Positions 26,283-35,642 of a stretch of DNA of 63,108 nt are shown here, in pieces. Position numbers and translations under genes: made by a program. The first letter of the stretch is position 1, and each line of letters starts with the position of its first letter. This DNA is from Candidatus Sulfuritelmatomonas gaucii (GTDB lineage: Bacteria; Acidobacteriota; Terriglobia; Terriglobales; Acidobacteriaceae), in contig OKRB01000086.1 in the NCBI GenBank assembly GCA_900290245.1, forward strand, positions 206,655 to 269,762, read 5' to 3'. The notes below the pieces were generated by a model. The model was not told the origin of the DNA, ran no database searches, and saw only the letters and a program-made list of their open reading frames with translations.

Positions 26283-27671
26283 ATGCTAAAGTCCGCGAAA
26301 GAAGTTGCTGCCGCTCCGCTTGGCGTGATGATCCTCGGCCGCAAGCGCCCCGGGTTCGATCAGGAATGGAACCAGCAAGTTTGCGGCCGCGCTGTCGCTG
26401 CGCTCAAGAGTCTTGGCTACAAGACCGTCGGAGCCGACAAGCCGGTAGTCGACGATGCCACCATCAAGGTCGCTCTCGACAATCTGCGCGCGGCCGGATG
26501 CCAGGCTCTGGTCATGCTGCAGCCTTCGATGGGGCACGGGCAACTTGCACTCACTGTCGCGCAGCAATGGCCCGATCCCGTGGTGCTTTGGGCTACGCCT
26601 GAGCGGCCGGGAGACGGAAAAGTCAGTTCGTGTTCGCTGGTTGGGCAGCATCTGTGGGGCTCATCTCTGCGCCAGGCCGGCCATGCCTTCGAGCTGGTCT
26701 ATGGCGATCCTGACGACAAGGTGCTGCGCGCAGAGCTGGTGCGGGCAATTGGCATTGCGCGGGCCGTCGCGGTGCTTCGTCAGGCGAAGGTTGGAGTCAT
26801 CGGCACACACGCTCCCGGATTCATCGATCTTGCCGCCGATCCGTTTTTGCTTCGCAGGACGCTGGGTATCCAGTTACACCCGCTCAGCCTGCCGCAGTTC
26901 ATTGAGCGCGTTCACGCCGTTCCCGAAGATGCGATCAAGAAAGATGTGCAGCGCGTGCTCGACATGAAGCTGCCCATGCGCGACGTGACTGCGGATGATC
27001 TGCCGATGAGCTCGCGCGTCTACTTGGCGATGCAGGAGCTGATCGCGGAAGAGAGCCTCGACGCGATCACGATTCAATGCTGGCCCGAGCTGCCGAACAT
27101 GATCGGCCAATGGCCGTACCTGGCCGTGACGCGGCTCGGTACCGAGGGTTTCCCGGTGTCGATTGAAGGCGACGTGGATGGCGCTATCGGCAGCCTCATG
27201 AACTGCCACCTGGGCACAGGTCCTGGCTTCCTCACCGACTGGCTGGAACACGACCGCAACTCGATCTACTTCTGGCATCCGGGCATGGCGCCGATGGAAA
27301 TGTGCAATCCGATCGGCAGCGCGGGCGGGCCCACGCTGGCCAAGCATTTCAACATCGTTAAGCCGATGGTGGTGGACGCGCAGATCCGCATCAACCAGGA
27401 CGGGACCGTAGCCCGGCTATGGCGCTGCGACAACCGTTACCACATGGCGGCCTTCGACGTGCGCACTGTTGCGCCACGCCGCAAAGTGACCGGCAATTTC
27501 GTGCTCGTCGAGCTCTCTGATGCCGACGTGGCGAGCGGCGGTGATGTGCCGGCGCGCTTCGACCGGCTGGTGCATGCGGGCATGCCGCACCACGTGATTC
27601 TGTCGTTCAGCAAAAACGCCGAGCAGTTGCGCAGGCTCGCCCGGGCGCTCAAGGTGGAATGGTGGGCATAA
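26283..27671 (+). CDS. L-fucose/L-arabinose isomerase-like protein (candidate sulfosugar isomerase)
   Basis: A 462-residue protein of the FucI/AraA-like superfamily: an N-terminal Rossmann-type part (PLGVMILGRKRPGF, GCQALVMLQPSMGHG), a middle part with IQCWPELPN, and a C-terminal barrel with EGDVDGAIGSLMNCHLG, which carries likely metal ligands. It would interconvert an aldose and ketose. In this operon the natural slot is sulfoquinovose to sulfofructose, but the sequence alone does not show the substrate. The gene follows pfk after 22 bases, with AAGGAAGAAG before the ATG at 26283. Confidence 0.75.
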   Translation: MLKSAKEVAAAPLGVMILGRKRPGFDQEWNQQVCGRAVAALKSLGYKTVGADKPVVDDATIKVALDNLRAAGCQALVMLQPSMGHGQLALTVAQQWPDPVVLWATPERPGDGKVSSCSLVGQHLWGSSLRQAGHAFELVYGDPDDKVLRAELVRAIGIARAVAVLRQAKVGVIGTHAPGFIDLAADPFLLRRTLGIQLHPLSLPQFIERVHAVPEDAIKKDVQRVLDMKLPMRDVTADDLPMSSRVYLAMQELIAEESLDAITIQCWPELPNMIGQWPYLAVTRLGTEGFPVSIEGDVDGAIGSLMNCHLGTGPGFLTDWLEHDRNSIYFWHPGMAPMEMCNPIGSAGGPTLAKHFNIVKPMVVDAQIRINQDGTVARLWRCDNRYHMAAFDVRTVAPRRKVTGNFVLVELSDADVASGGDVPARFDRLVHAGMPHHVILSFSKNAEQLRRLARALKVEWWA

Positions 27672-27749
27672 AATGCGCGAGGATGGATCGAATTTTGAAT
27701 TAGATTGCATAGACGCTCGATCAGCACATAAGGGAATGAGGCGAACCGT

Positions 27750-29192
27750 ATGAGCGAGGTTCAGGAAAAAGTGCACAAGGTATATCTCGGCGGAAAGTGG
27801 ATCGAGACCGGTGAAGAGATTCACGTAAAGAACCCCGCGACCGGCGAAACGTTCGCCAGCGTGGCCGCAGTGAATCGCGACCAGGTGCGCGATGCGTTCA
27901 CAGCCGCGCAGGCTTCGTATCCCGCGTGGCGCGGCCTCACAGCCAAAGAGCGCGGCACGCTGCTGCTGCGCATCGCCGACGAAGTGCACAAGCGCGCAGA
28001 CGAAATCGCCCGCATCATCACGATGGAGAACGGCAAGCCACTGGCGCAGAGCAAGGGCGAGATGGCTATGACCGAAGATCATCTGCGCTGGTTTGCAGAG
28101 GAGGGCCGCCGCGCCTACGGCCGGCTGATTCCGCATCAGGTGCAGGGCAAACGCAACATGGTGGTCAGGACGCCCATCGGCGTCGTCGGAGCGATTGCTC
28201 CGTGGAATTTCCCGCTGGTGCTGGCCGTGCGCAAAGCCGCGCCGGCGCTTGCGGCTGGCTGCCCCGTGGTTCTCAAGCCGTCATCCCAAACACCCCTTTC
28301 CACGCTGGCCTTCGCGGAGTGTGTTGAGGCTGCCGGTCTTCCCGGCGGCGTCTTTCAGGTTGTCGTCGGAAGCGCGCGCATGATCGCCGAAGAATTCCTC
28401 ACCAACTCCATCTGCCGCAAGATCACCTTCACCGGTTCCACTGAGGTGGGCCGGGAGCTGATTCGCGGTGCGGCACAGTCCATCAAGCCGCTCTCGCTCG
28501 AGCTCGGTGGCCTGGCCCCGCTGCTGGTTTTTGACGATTGCAATCTGGACCAGGCCGTGGAGCAAACCCTGATCGCCAAGTTCCGCAACACCGGGCAGTC
28601 GTGCATCGCGGCCAACCGAATTTACGTGCAGCGTTCGATCCACGACGAATTCCTCAAGCGCTTCGTCGCGGGCACGCAGAAGCTCAAGACAGGCCCCGGT
28701 CTCGAGCCGGGCGTCGACGTTGGGCCGCTCATCAATCAGCAGGGGCTCGATGCAGCGCTGGCGCAGGTAGAAGAAGCTGTGCACGGCGGCGCCAAGGTGT
28801 TGTGCGGCGGCAAGCGCATGGCTGGATTGAAAGGCTACTTCCTCGAACCGACAGTGATTGACGGCGTAACCGAGGCATCACTGTGCATGCGCGAGGAGAC
28901 CTTTGCGCCGGTGGCGCCGTTCACGACCTTCGCAACTGAAGATGAAGCCATCGAGCTGGCGAATGCCAGCGACTATGGCCTCAGCGCTTACGCCATGACG
29001 CGCGACATCGGCCGCATCTTCCGGCTGGCCGAGCGCATCGAGGCGGGGACCATCGGCATCAACGACGGCGCGCCCACCACCAGCCAGAGCCCGTTCGGCG
29101 GCGTAAAGCAAAGCGGGTGGGGCCGCGAGCTGGGCAGCGAAGGGCTCGATGCTTTCCTTGAGACGAAACACGTCTCCCTTGGCGGAATTTGA
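27750..29192 (+). CDS. NAD(P)-dependent aldehyde dehydrogenase, GabD-like (candidate sulfolactaldehyde dehydrogenase)
   Basis: A 480-residue ALDH with catalytic Cys285 in NTGQSCIAANR and general-base Glu251 in LELGGLAPLLV, the expected 34 apart, and WNFPLVLAVRKAAPAL for the cofactor site. It is closest in style to succinate-semialdehyde dehydrogenases, the family that also contains sulfolactaldehyde dehydrogenases. In this operon it is positioned to oxidise 3-sulfolactaldehyde to (S)-sulfolactate. A lactaldehyde or other semialdehyde substrate is possible. Middle gene of the operon, 78 bases after the isomerase gene. Confidence 0.88.
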   Translation: MSEVQEKVHKVYLGGKWIETGEEIHVKNPATGETFASVAAVNRDQVRDAFTAAQASYPAWRGLTAKERGTLLLRIADEVHKRADEIARIITMENGKPLAQSKGEMAMTEDHLRWFAEEGRRAYGRLIPHQVQGKRNMVVRTPIGVVGAIAPWNFPLVLAVRKAAPALAAGCPVVLKPSSQTPLSTLAFAECVEAAGLPGGVFQVVVGSARMIAEEFLTNSICRKITFTGSTEVGRELIRGAAQSIKPLSLELGGLAPLLVFDDCNLDQAVEQTLIAKFRNTGQSCIAANRIYVQRSIHDEFLKRFVAGTQKLKTGPGLEPGVDVGPLINQQGLDAALAQVEEAVHGGAKVLCGGKRMAGLKGYFLEPTVIDGVTEASLCMREETFAPVAPFTTFATEDEAIELANASDYGLSAYAMTRDIGRIFRLAERIEAGTIGINDGAPTTSQSPFGGVKQSGWGRELGSEGLDAFLETKHVSLGGI

Positions 29193-29237
29193 TTTTAGAA
29201 CCGAAGTTTTTCCAAGTACGATGAAGGAGCAAAATCC

Positions 29238-29519
29238 ATGATTCACTTTCTTGTTCACGATACAGCGGACACGGTTGCCGTGGCCGTCGTGGATATTGCG
29301 GCCGGAATGCAATTGACCGGCCGGGATCTATCAACCAACAAGCCGCTGAAGGCAAAGTCGGCGCAGGACATTCCCCTGGGCCACAAGCTGGCGCTCAAGG
29401 ACCTCGCAGTGGGCGAAACAGTGATTAAGTATGGCAATGAGATTGGAAAAGTAGTGAAGCCGATCAAGGCCGGGCAACACGTGCACGTGCATAACCTGAA
29501 GACGAAGAGGTGGGCATAA
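29238..29519 (+). CDS. suyA: SAF-domain small subunit, UxaA family; candidate (R)-sulfolactate sulfo-lyase alpha subunit
   Basis: A 93-residue SAF-domain protein with [20 protein letters not shown] and [14 protein letters not shown]. The family contains altronate dehydratase (where this domain is fused to the large part) and the two-subunit sulfolactate sulfo-lyase SuyAB. The split gene and the KTKRW ending fit SuyA better than altronate dehydratase, and no uronate genes (uxaC, uxaB, kdgK) accompany it. SuyAB cleaves (R)-sulfolactate to pyruvate and sulfite. GAAGGAG precedes the start. The stop TAA shares its last base with the ATG of the next gene. Confidence 0.75.
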   Translation: MIHFLVHDTADTVAVAVVDIAAGMQLTGRDLSTNKPLKAKSAQDIPLGHKLALKDLAVGETVIKYGNEIGKVVKPIKAGQHVHVHNLKTKRWA

Positions 29520-30682
29520 TGAAGAACCAGAAAATCTACGCGTATCGGCGTGAAAATGGACGCGTCGGCGTGCGCAATCACGTCATCATCCTGCCCGTGG
29601 ACGATATTTCGAATGCCGCGTGCGAGTCCGTGGCCAACAACATCAAGGGCACGCTCGGCCTGCCCCACGCCTACGGCCGCCTGCAGTTCGGTGAAGATCT
29701 GGATTTGTTCTTCCGCACCATGATCGGCACGGGCAGCAATCCCAACGTCGCCGCCGCCATTGTGATCGGCATTGAGCCGGGATGGACGCAGAAGATCGTC
29801 GACGGCATCGCTAAGACCGGCAAGCCTGTCGCTGGATTCTCGATCGAGGGCCAGGGCGACATCGCCACCATCGCGCAAGCCTCCGCGAAGGCCAAAGAAT
29901 TTGTGCAGTGGGCCACTGAGTTGCAGCGCACCGAATGCAAATTCAGCGAGCTCTACATCAGCGTGAAGTGCGGCGAGTCCGACACCACCACGGGCCTTGC
30001 AAGCTGCCCCGCCGTCGGCAACGTCATTGACAAGCACTGCGCCATCGGCGGCATGGCTTCCTTCGGCGAAACAACTGAGCTGACCGGTGCCGAGCACATC
30101 GTTGCCTCGAAGGCTGCGAATGAGAAGGTGCGCAAGCAATTCCAGGCCATGTTTGACGACTACCAGAAGCTCGTCTTTGGCGAAAAGACCAACGACCTCT
30201 CCGAGTCGCAGCCGACCAAGGGCAACATCGCCGGCGGCCTGACGACGATTGAAGAGAAGGCTCTGGGTAACGTGGAGAAGCTAGGCAAAAAGACGAAGTT
30301 TGTTGGCTGCCTCAAGCCCGCGGAAGCTCCGACGAACACGGGCCTTTGGTTCATGGACACGTCGAGCGCCGCGGCAGAGGCCGTCACGCTGTGGGCCGCT
30401 TCGGGCGCAGTCGTTCACCTGTTCCCCACCGGCCAGGGCAACGTGATCGGCAATCCCATCGAGCCGGTCATCAAGCTCACGGGGAATCCGAAGACTGCGA
30501 AGCTGATGAAGGATCACATCGACCTCGACGTCTCGCCGGTTCTTCAGGGCGAGATGACGCTCGACCAGGCAGGCGATGCGCTGATCGAAATGATCGTGCG
30601 CACCGCAAACGGCCGCAATACCGCGGCAGAAGCGCTCGGCCATCGCGAGTTCGTGATGACCAAGCTATATCGCAGCGCATAG
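29519..30682 (+). CDS. suyB: UxaA-family large subunit; candidate (R)-sulfolactate sulfo-lyase beta subunit
   Basis: A 387-residue protein: [71 protein letters not shown]. It belongs to the same lyase/dehydratase family as the large part of altronate dehydratase, and length and phrasing resemble SuyB as I remember it. The ATG at 29519 overlaps the suyA stop by one base, so equal amounts of both subunits are expected. Cys in KCGESD and later conserved positions are candidates for binding the metal or Fe-S cofactor. Assigned by family plus context; altronate- or galactarate-type activity is the main alternative. Confidence 0.75.
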   Translation: MKNQKIYAYRRENGRVGVRNHVIILPVDDISNAACESVANNIKGTLGLPHAYGRLQFGEDLDLFFRTMIGTGSNPNVAAAIVIGIEPGWTQKIVDGIAKTGKPVAGFSIEGQGDIATIAQASAKAKEFVQWATELQRTECKFSELYISVKCGESDTTTGLASCPAVGNVIDKHCAIGGMASFGETTELTGAEHIVASKAANEKVRKQFQAMFDDYQKLVFGEKTNDLSESQPTKGNIAGGLTTIEEKALGNVEKLGKKTKFVGCLKPAEAPTNTGLWFMDTSSAAAEAVTLWAASGAVVHLFPTGQGNVIGNPIEPVIKLTGNPKTAKLMKDHIDLDVSPVLQGEMTLDQAGDALIEMIVRTANGRNTAAEALGHREFVMTKLYRSA

Positions 30683-30710
30683 ATCGCTGCGTTCTGAAAC
30701 GAACTGGGTG

Positions 30711-30738
30711 TCCCAGGTCTCGGTTTTGAGACCTGGGA
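30711..30738 (+). promoter_or_regulatory. perfect 11-bp hairpin between suyB and the next gene
   Basis: TCCCAGGTCTC, loop GGTTTT, GAGACCTGGGA. There is no U-tract, so it is more likely an RNA-processing or stability element, or a dispersed palindrome, than a terminator inside the operon. Confidence 0.7.
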
Positions 30739-30767
30739 TCCCGCGAAGCTTCCGTTGTGAGGCCTTT

Positions 30768-31832
30768 ATGAATCGATACCCGAAAGAACAATTGCAAAGC
30801 CTGGTGGCGCAACTCGCCGCCGGCATGGGCTCACCCGCCGACGATGCGGCGCTGTTTGCTGAGGCGCTCGTTGATGCCGATCTGCATGGCGTTCCTACGC
30901 ACGGCGTCTCCCGGCTGAATATTTATTTGAAGCGAATCGACGCCGGCCTAATCGATCCCAAAGCCAAGCTCGCCATCGACCGTCGCGCAGGCTGCGTTCT
31001 TGCGCTCGATGCAGGCAACGGACTCGGCCAGGTGCAGGCCCGCAAGGCTCTCGACCTGCTGATGCCTATGGCGAGCGAGAACGGCGTTGCCGTGGCGACC
31101 ATCCGCAACTCGCAGCACTTCGGCGCGCTCTCCTGGTACTGCAACTACGCCGCCAGCCGGCAGATGGTGCTGCTCTCCATGACCAACTGCGAGCCGGCCA
31201 TGTCGCCCGAGGGCGGATACGAAGCCTTCTTCGGCACCAATCCCATCGCAGCCTCTTTCCCGACGGGTAAGGGATTTCCCGTCAAGATCGATCTCTCCAC
31301 GTCCATCGTGGCGCGCGGCAACATCATCGCCGCGCAGAAGAAGAACGCGCCGATTCCTGAGGGATGGGCGCTCGACCCCGACGGCAATCCCACGACCAAT
31401 GCATCGCAGGCGCTGCTCGGCACCGTGCTTACCATGGCCGGTCACAAGGGCTACGCGCTCGCGCTAATGGTGGAACTCTTCAGTGGCGTGCTTTCCGGCG
31501 CTGCAATTGGACCCGACGTGGGTTCGATGTACAAGAATCTCGACCGCAAGCAGGACGTGGGCCATTTCTTCTGCCTCTTCGACGTCAAGGCGTTTCTCGA
31601 CTACGACGAATATCTGCGACGCATTGACGAGACGATTGACCGCATCAAGGCTTCAAAGAAGCGCCCTGGCGCGGAAGAGATCCTGGTTCCCGGCGAACGA
31701 TCGGCGCGCAAGGCCGCCATCAATGATGCCCAAGGAGTTCCTGTTTCGCCCGAAACCATGGCGGAGATCGACCAGTGGTCCTCGCGTTTGAAGGTTGAGT
31801 TTAATTGTCACGAGGTAGTTGGCCAACCATGA
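30768..31832 (+). CDS. comC: malate/L-lactate dehydrogenase family (Ldh2); candidate (R)-sulfolactate dehydrogenase
   Basis: A 354-residue protein of the Ldh2/ComC fold with the signature VDADLHGVPTHGVSRL, NSQHFGALSWYCNYA and the catalytic-region FFGTNPIAASFP. The family includes malate, ureidoglycolate and (R)-sulfolactate dehydrogenases. With the following D-2-hydroxyacid dehydrogenase it would provide the two-enzyme route known from sulfolactate degraders, in which (S)-sulfolactate is oxidised to sulfopyruvate and reduced to (R)-sulfolactate, the SuyAB substrate. Start at the ATG at 30768, with GAGG upstream. The stop overlaps the next start by four bases. The gene symbol is given on context, with caution. 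Confidence 0.72.
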   Translation: MNRYPKEQLQSLVAQLAAGMGSPADDAALFAEALVDADLHGVPTHGVSRLNIYLKRIDAGLIDPKAKLAIDRRAGCVLALDAGNGLGQVQARKALDLLMPMASENGVAVATIRNSQHFGALSWYCNYAASRQMVLLSMTNCEPAMSPEGGYEAFFGTNPIAASFPTGKGFPVKIDLSTSIVARGNIIAAQKKNAPIPEGWALDPDGNPTTNASQALLGTVLTMAGHKGYALALMVELFSGVLSGAAIGPDVGSMYKNLDRKQDVGHFFCLFDVKAFLDYDEYLRRIDETIDRIKASKKRPGAEEILVPGERSARKAAINDAQGVPVSPETMAEIDQWSSRLKVEFNCHEVVGQP

Positions 31833-32806
31833 TCGACATCATCATCTCAGAGAATATTCAGGGCGCCGCCGTTGCTGCGCTTCAATCGCGTTTCAAAGTC
31901 GTTACCCAGCCGGATCTGTGGAAGGATCCTCTTCTGCTTGCTGAAAAGGCAAAGAATTGCCGCGCACTGATCGTGCGCAATCAAACACCAGTGACCGCAT
32001 CGCTGATTGACGCTTCGGCAGAGCTCGTTGTGATCGGCAGAGCCGGCGTCGGCCTCGACAATGTGGACTACAAACACGCCGAGCAGGCCGGCATCGTGGT
32101 CTCGTACACTCCCGATCAGAACGCCATCAGCGTGGCCGAAATCGCCATCGGTATGATGCTCTCGCTGGCGCGATATATTCCCGCCGCCGACGCCGACACA
32201 AAAAAAGGCAATTGGAACCGGCAGCGTTTTGTCGGCACAGAGCTTTATGGCAAAACGCTGGGCATCGTTGGTGCGGGAAAGATCGGATATTTGACCGCCC
32301 GGCGTGCCACCGCCTTCGGCATGAAGATCCTCGCCTACGATCCGTTTTTGAGCCAGGACAATATTCTGCTGAGCGAGATCCAGGCTGAACTCGTTGAGTT
32401 GGACGATCTTTTGTCGCGCGCTGACGTGGTCTCCTGCCATCTGCCTTCCACTCCCCAAACTGTCGGCCTGCTGAACCGCGAGCGATTGTTCCGGATGAAA
32501 CCCGGCGCGCTGTTCATCAATACTTCACGCGGCAAGGTCGTCGTTGAGTCGGGCTTGCTGGAAGCGCTCAAAGCGGGAATCGTCGGCGGAGTTGCACTGG
32601 ACGTTCGGGAAAAGGAACCGCCCCAGATTGGCAAACTGGAAAAGCTGCCAAACGTAGTTTTGCTCCCGCATATCGCGGCTTTCACCCACGAGGCGCAGGA
32701 TCGCGTGACGTCGGCGATCTGCGAAGACGTGGCGCGGGTGCTCGATGGCAAACCGGCTGTAAACGCAGTCAGGCGGACCACGCCCATGCCGCGCGTCACT
32801 TCCTGA
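31829..32806 (+). CDS. slcC: D-isomer-specific 2-hydroxyacid dehydrogenase; candidate (S)-sulfolactate dehydrogenase
   Basis: A 325-residue protein of the phosphoglycerate-dehydrogenase type: VVIGRAGVGLDNVD, the NAD-binding LGIVGAGKIGYLTARRA, the catalytic Arg in NTSRGKVV, Glu in LDVREKEPP, and His in LLPHIAAFTHEAQ. SlcC, the (S)-sulfolactate dehydrogenase, belongs to this family. Coupled to the preceding gene by an ATGA overlap, so the two dehydrogenases are made together, which suits a racemising pair. The C-terminal end overlaps the convergent DUF1080-PHP gene by 11 bases. Confidence 0.78.
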   Translation: MIDIIISENIQGAAVAALQSRFKVVTQPDLWKDPLLLAEKAKNCRALIVRNQTPVTASLIDASAELVVIGRAGVGLDNVDYKHAEQAGIVVSYTPDQNAISVAEIAIGMMLSLARYIPAADADTKKGNWNRQRFVGTELYGKTLGIVGAGKIGYLTARRATAFGMKILAYDPFLSQDNILLSEIQAELVELDDLLSRADVVSCHLPSTPQTVGLLNRERLFRMKPGALFINTSRGKVVVESGLLEALKAGIVGGVALDVREKEPPQIGKLEKLPNVVLLPHIAAFTHEAQDRVTSAICEDVARVLDGKPAVNAVRRTTPMPRVTS

Positions 32807-34271
32807 GCTGTACCGGTTTCTGCCCGTCAGGACGAGGAACAAAGATATCCTGCCAGGCCAGGCCGCACTCTCTCACCATCTGGATCGGGTATTCGAGCCG
32901 GCCGAGCTCGGCCTCGGCATTGTTGGTGCCAAAGGAGAATTTGCAGCCGGCGGCCTTGGCTCGCTTAAGAAACGTGGTGCTCGGAATCCTGCGTCGATTG
33001 TTGATTTCAATTGCCACGTTATTCTTGAGCGCCGCGTCGATCACCCGCTGCATCCGTTCCGGCGTCCACAGCGCGTCGTAATCAGCCGCAATCTGGTCAG
33101 GCAAATACGTGGCGTTGGCGTAGATGTCGATGGGCTCGCGCATCACGCCTTCGATACGTTTCACAAGCATCTCCATAAAAGCCTGCTTGTCACCAATGAC
33201 GCCGATCTCTTCCGGAATCCAGATGCGCATGCGTTTGCCGGTGTCATCTCGGAAAGTCATTGCATCGGTAAATACATAGTCGAATCGAGCCACAGACTCC
33301 GGCGAGACAAGCGTCGGCCACTCGCGCCCTTCGCCCTGCATGGCCACGTAGCAGGGTTGGCCTTTCATGCTTGCAAGGTAATCGCGCACGCTGGCGTCGT
33401 CGTGCACGGGGAAGTTCAAGCCGCAATTGATGGCGATGCCATAGCCGATGCCAACGCGCCGCGAATTGGCGAGCGCCTGCTCGACCGTGAGCCCGCCCTT
33501 CAGATGCGCGTGGTAATCCACCACGGGATAATTCTCCGCGCCGAGGCGGATAATCTCGCGATAAACCTCATCCACTTCAGGTTGTTCGTTCGAGAGCTCC
33601 GGAATGTTATCGGGCAGCGCACGGACACGCAGATTCCTGAAGTTTGCGGCGCTGCGCGCGTCGAGAGCCTGCAGCGCAAATGTGCCATGGCCAAACCGGC
33701 AGCGAAAATCTGCGCTCGCCGAGAAGGCGTCTTTAGGCTCGATGTAGTCCACCACGAGCACATCGTTGAGCCGGATCTACACTTGCCTTTGCCGCACAAG
33801 AATGCCGACCGTGAACCAATCGCCATCGCGCACCAGTTGCTTGTAGACGTTGCGCAAACCGCAAAGCGATCCGGTTTTGCTGCGCTGCACAAAGCCGTTT
33901 GGGCCGCGGTAGTCATTCGCCAGCAATACCTGGAACCCCTGCGCCGGCACGCCCGCAGATTCAGGCGCAGTGTGAAAGCAGACGCCGTACTTCGCGTCTG
34001 GCCGCAGCATCACATCCACACTGAATTCGAAGTTCCTGAAATTCGCCTGCTCAACCGCGCCCGCATAAAAGAGCGTTCCCGGACCGCCGTTCGCGGCAAT
34101 CTCTCCGCCTTCAATCTTGAAGGCGCCCAAATGTCCGGTGGACTTCCACCCCGCAAGCGATTTGCCGTCGAAGAGGGAGATCCACTCTCCGGATTCATCG
34201 CCAAGCGCGTGCACAGCAGCCGGCGCGGCTAACAGCAACGCCAGAAGTTCGCGGCGCGAGAGTTGGGACAT
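32796..34271 (-). pseudogene. exported DUF1080 (3-keto-glycoside hydrolase-like) fused to a PHP/amidohydrolase-like domain, interrupted by one in-frame TAG
   Basis: Starting at 34271 (GAGGG upstream), a Tat-type signal (LSRRELLALLLAAPAAVHA) leads into a DUF1080 lectin-like domain: WISLFDGKSLAGWK, FRNFEFSVDVMLRPDAKYG, GVPAQGFQVLL. After GILVRQRQV there is a TAG at 33777-33779, and the same frame resumes at once with IRLNDVLVVDYIEP, the expected last strands of DUF1080. A metal-dependent hydrolase domain follows, with DYHAHLKGG (HxH), AIEINNRRR and SFGTNNAEAELG. A single base change would restore a protein of about 490 residues. It may be a fresh nonsense mutation, a sequence error or a read-through site. 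Downstream partner of the MFS transporter and LacD-like aldolase. Confidence 0.78.
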
Positions 34272-34287
34272 GGAGCCCTCATATCGT

Positions 34288-35553
34288 TCATGCGGCCGCC
34301 GCAGGCTTGTCGAGCATGCGGTATTTGCGTCCAACTGCAAACAGTGCGACGGTTCCTGCAAGCGGCATCAGGCCCACAAACAGGAAGACCGGCGTGTAGG
34401 AGATGCGATCTACGAGCACACCAGTTAACAGCGGGAACAACATGCCGCTCAGGCCCCCGGCGATGCCGGTCAGGCCCGTGGCACGCCCCACCTGGTAGTC
34501 GGGGAACAAATCTGTGACCGCGGCAAACATGTGGGCGGAAAGAAAATTGTCGGCGGCTATGGTGATGCAGAGGATTGTGAGCACCGGGCCGATTCCATTC
34601 GTATAGGGCACGACAAAGCTCAATAAGCAAACGAGGGCGCTGCCATACATCAAAATGCGCCGCGTGTTGCGTACTGTGACTCCTCTTCGCAGCAGCACTC
34701 CTGCGGCCCATCCGCCGGCAATCCCACCCACGTCGCCCATCAGAAATGGAATCCAGGCCAGAAACCCAATCTGCGACATCGTCATATGACGCGCGCTATA
34801 AAGATAACTGGGCGTCCAATACCAGTAGAACTGCATCACGGGGCCAATAAAGAAGCGGCATAAGATCACTGCCCAGGAAGACGATTTCTGCAGCATCTGC
34901 GGGAACGAGATAGCAGGTTGAGCTTCCTCGACTCTTGTCTTCGGTTCACGCCCATAAACAAACCACCAAAGCGGGATCCAGGCAAACCCCGCAACCGAAG
35001 GGACCAGGAAAGCCACGCGAAACCCGTAATGCTGTAACAAATAAACGATCACCGGAACCGCGAGCGTAGCGCCGATGACACTGCCGCCGTTGAAGATGCC
35101 GATCGCTAGCGTGCGGTCTTTCTTCTCGAACAGGTGCGTCACGGTCTTTACGCCGCCGGAGTAAGCGCCGCACTCGCCCGTACCTTTCCAGAATTGCGAC
35201 AGGCCCAGCGACAGCCCAGATCCGGCAAGAGCAAACGATCCCGTAGCAGTCGACCACCACGTGATAACCGCCGTCAGTCCCAGCCGCGATCCCAGCCGGT
35301 CCATCAATGCGCCCACAGGGAATTCGCCCGTCATCATGCCGAATCCGAGCGCGGAAACGATGCGGCCGTAAGCCTCGTTGGAAAGATGAAACACCGTCCG
35401 CAGCACCGGCGCCATCACCGAAAGCGCTTGGCGGGCAATGAACATAACCACTGTGAGGATGAACAACAGGGTGAGAATCACCCAGGGGCGTCCCTTGGAA
35501 TCGCCCGTGGCTCCTGCGCTCTCCGCCTGGCGTAGCTCACCTGCTTCGATCAA
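34288..35553 (-). CDS. MFS transporter, ExuT/anion:cation symporter type
   Basis: A 421-residue 12-helix permease. GRPWVILTLLFILTVVMFIARQALS opens helix 1, GEFPVGALMDRLGSRLGL is the family loop after helix 2, and WKGTGECGAYSGGVKTV resembles hexuronate and organic-anion symporters. It would import a small acidic sugar or acid across the inner membrane; in this locus a sulfosugar or its glycoside is the natural guess. The start is a TTG at 35553 with GGAGG close upstream. It lies between the aldolase and DUF1080-PHP genes on the same strand. Confidence 0.88.
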   Translation of the reverse strand: MIEAGELRQAESAGATGDSKGRPWVILTLLFILTVVMFIARQALSVMAPVLRTVFHLSNEAYGRIVSALGFGMMTGEFPVGALMDRLGSRLGLTAVITWWSTATGSFALAGSGLSLGLSQFWKGTGECGAYSGGVKTVTHLFEKKDRTLAIGIFNGGSVIGATLAVPVIVYLLQHYGFRVAFLVPSVAGFAWIPLWWFVYGREPKTRVEEAQPAISFPQMLQKSSSWAVILCRFFIGPVMQFYWYWTPSYLYSARHMTMSQIGFLAWIPFLMGDVGGIAGGWAAGVLLRRGVTVRNTRRILMYGSALVCLLSFVVPYTNGIGPVLTILCITIAADNFLSAHMFAAVTDLFPDYQVGRATGLTGIAGGLSGMLFPLLTGVLVDRISYTPVFLFVGLMPLAGTVALFAVGRKYRMLDKPAAAA

Positions 35554-35642
35554 ACATCCTCCAGCGAGAGCCTCGGCTCATCCAGATATCAGTTTTACAG
35601 CCCCGACCCTGCGAGACACAAAGTCGTGTCAGAGTTTTCACG

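Noticed and set aside
29238..30682. Altronate dehydratase (UxaA) in a uronate pathway
   Set aside because: The small and large parts are split, the end of the small subunit differs from UxaA, and no uronate isomerase, oxidoreductase or KDG kinase is present. Kept as the main alternative only.
26283..32806. An L-fucose degradation operon
   Set aside because: There is no fuculokinase, fuculose-phosphate aldolase or fuconate dehydratase; transaldolase and PPi-PFK do not fit that route.
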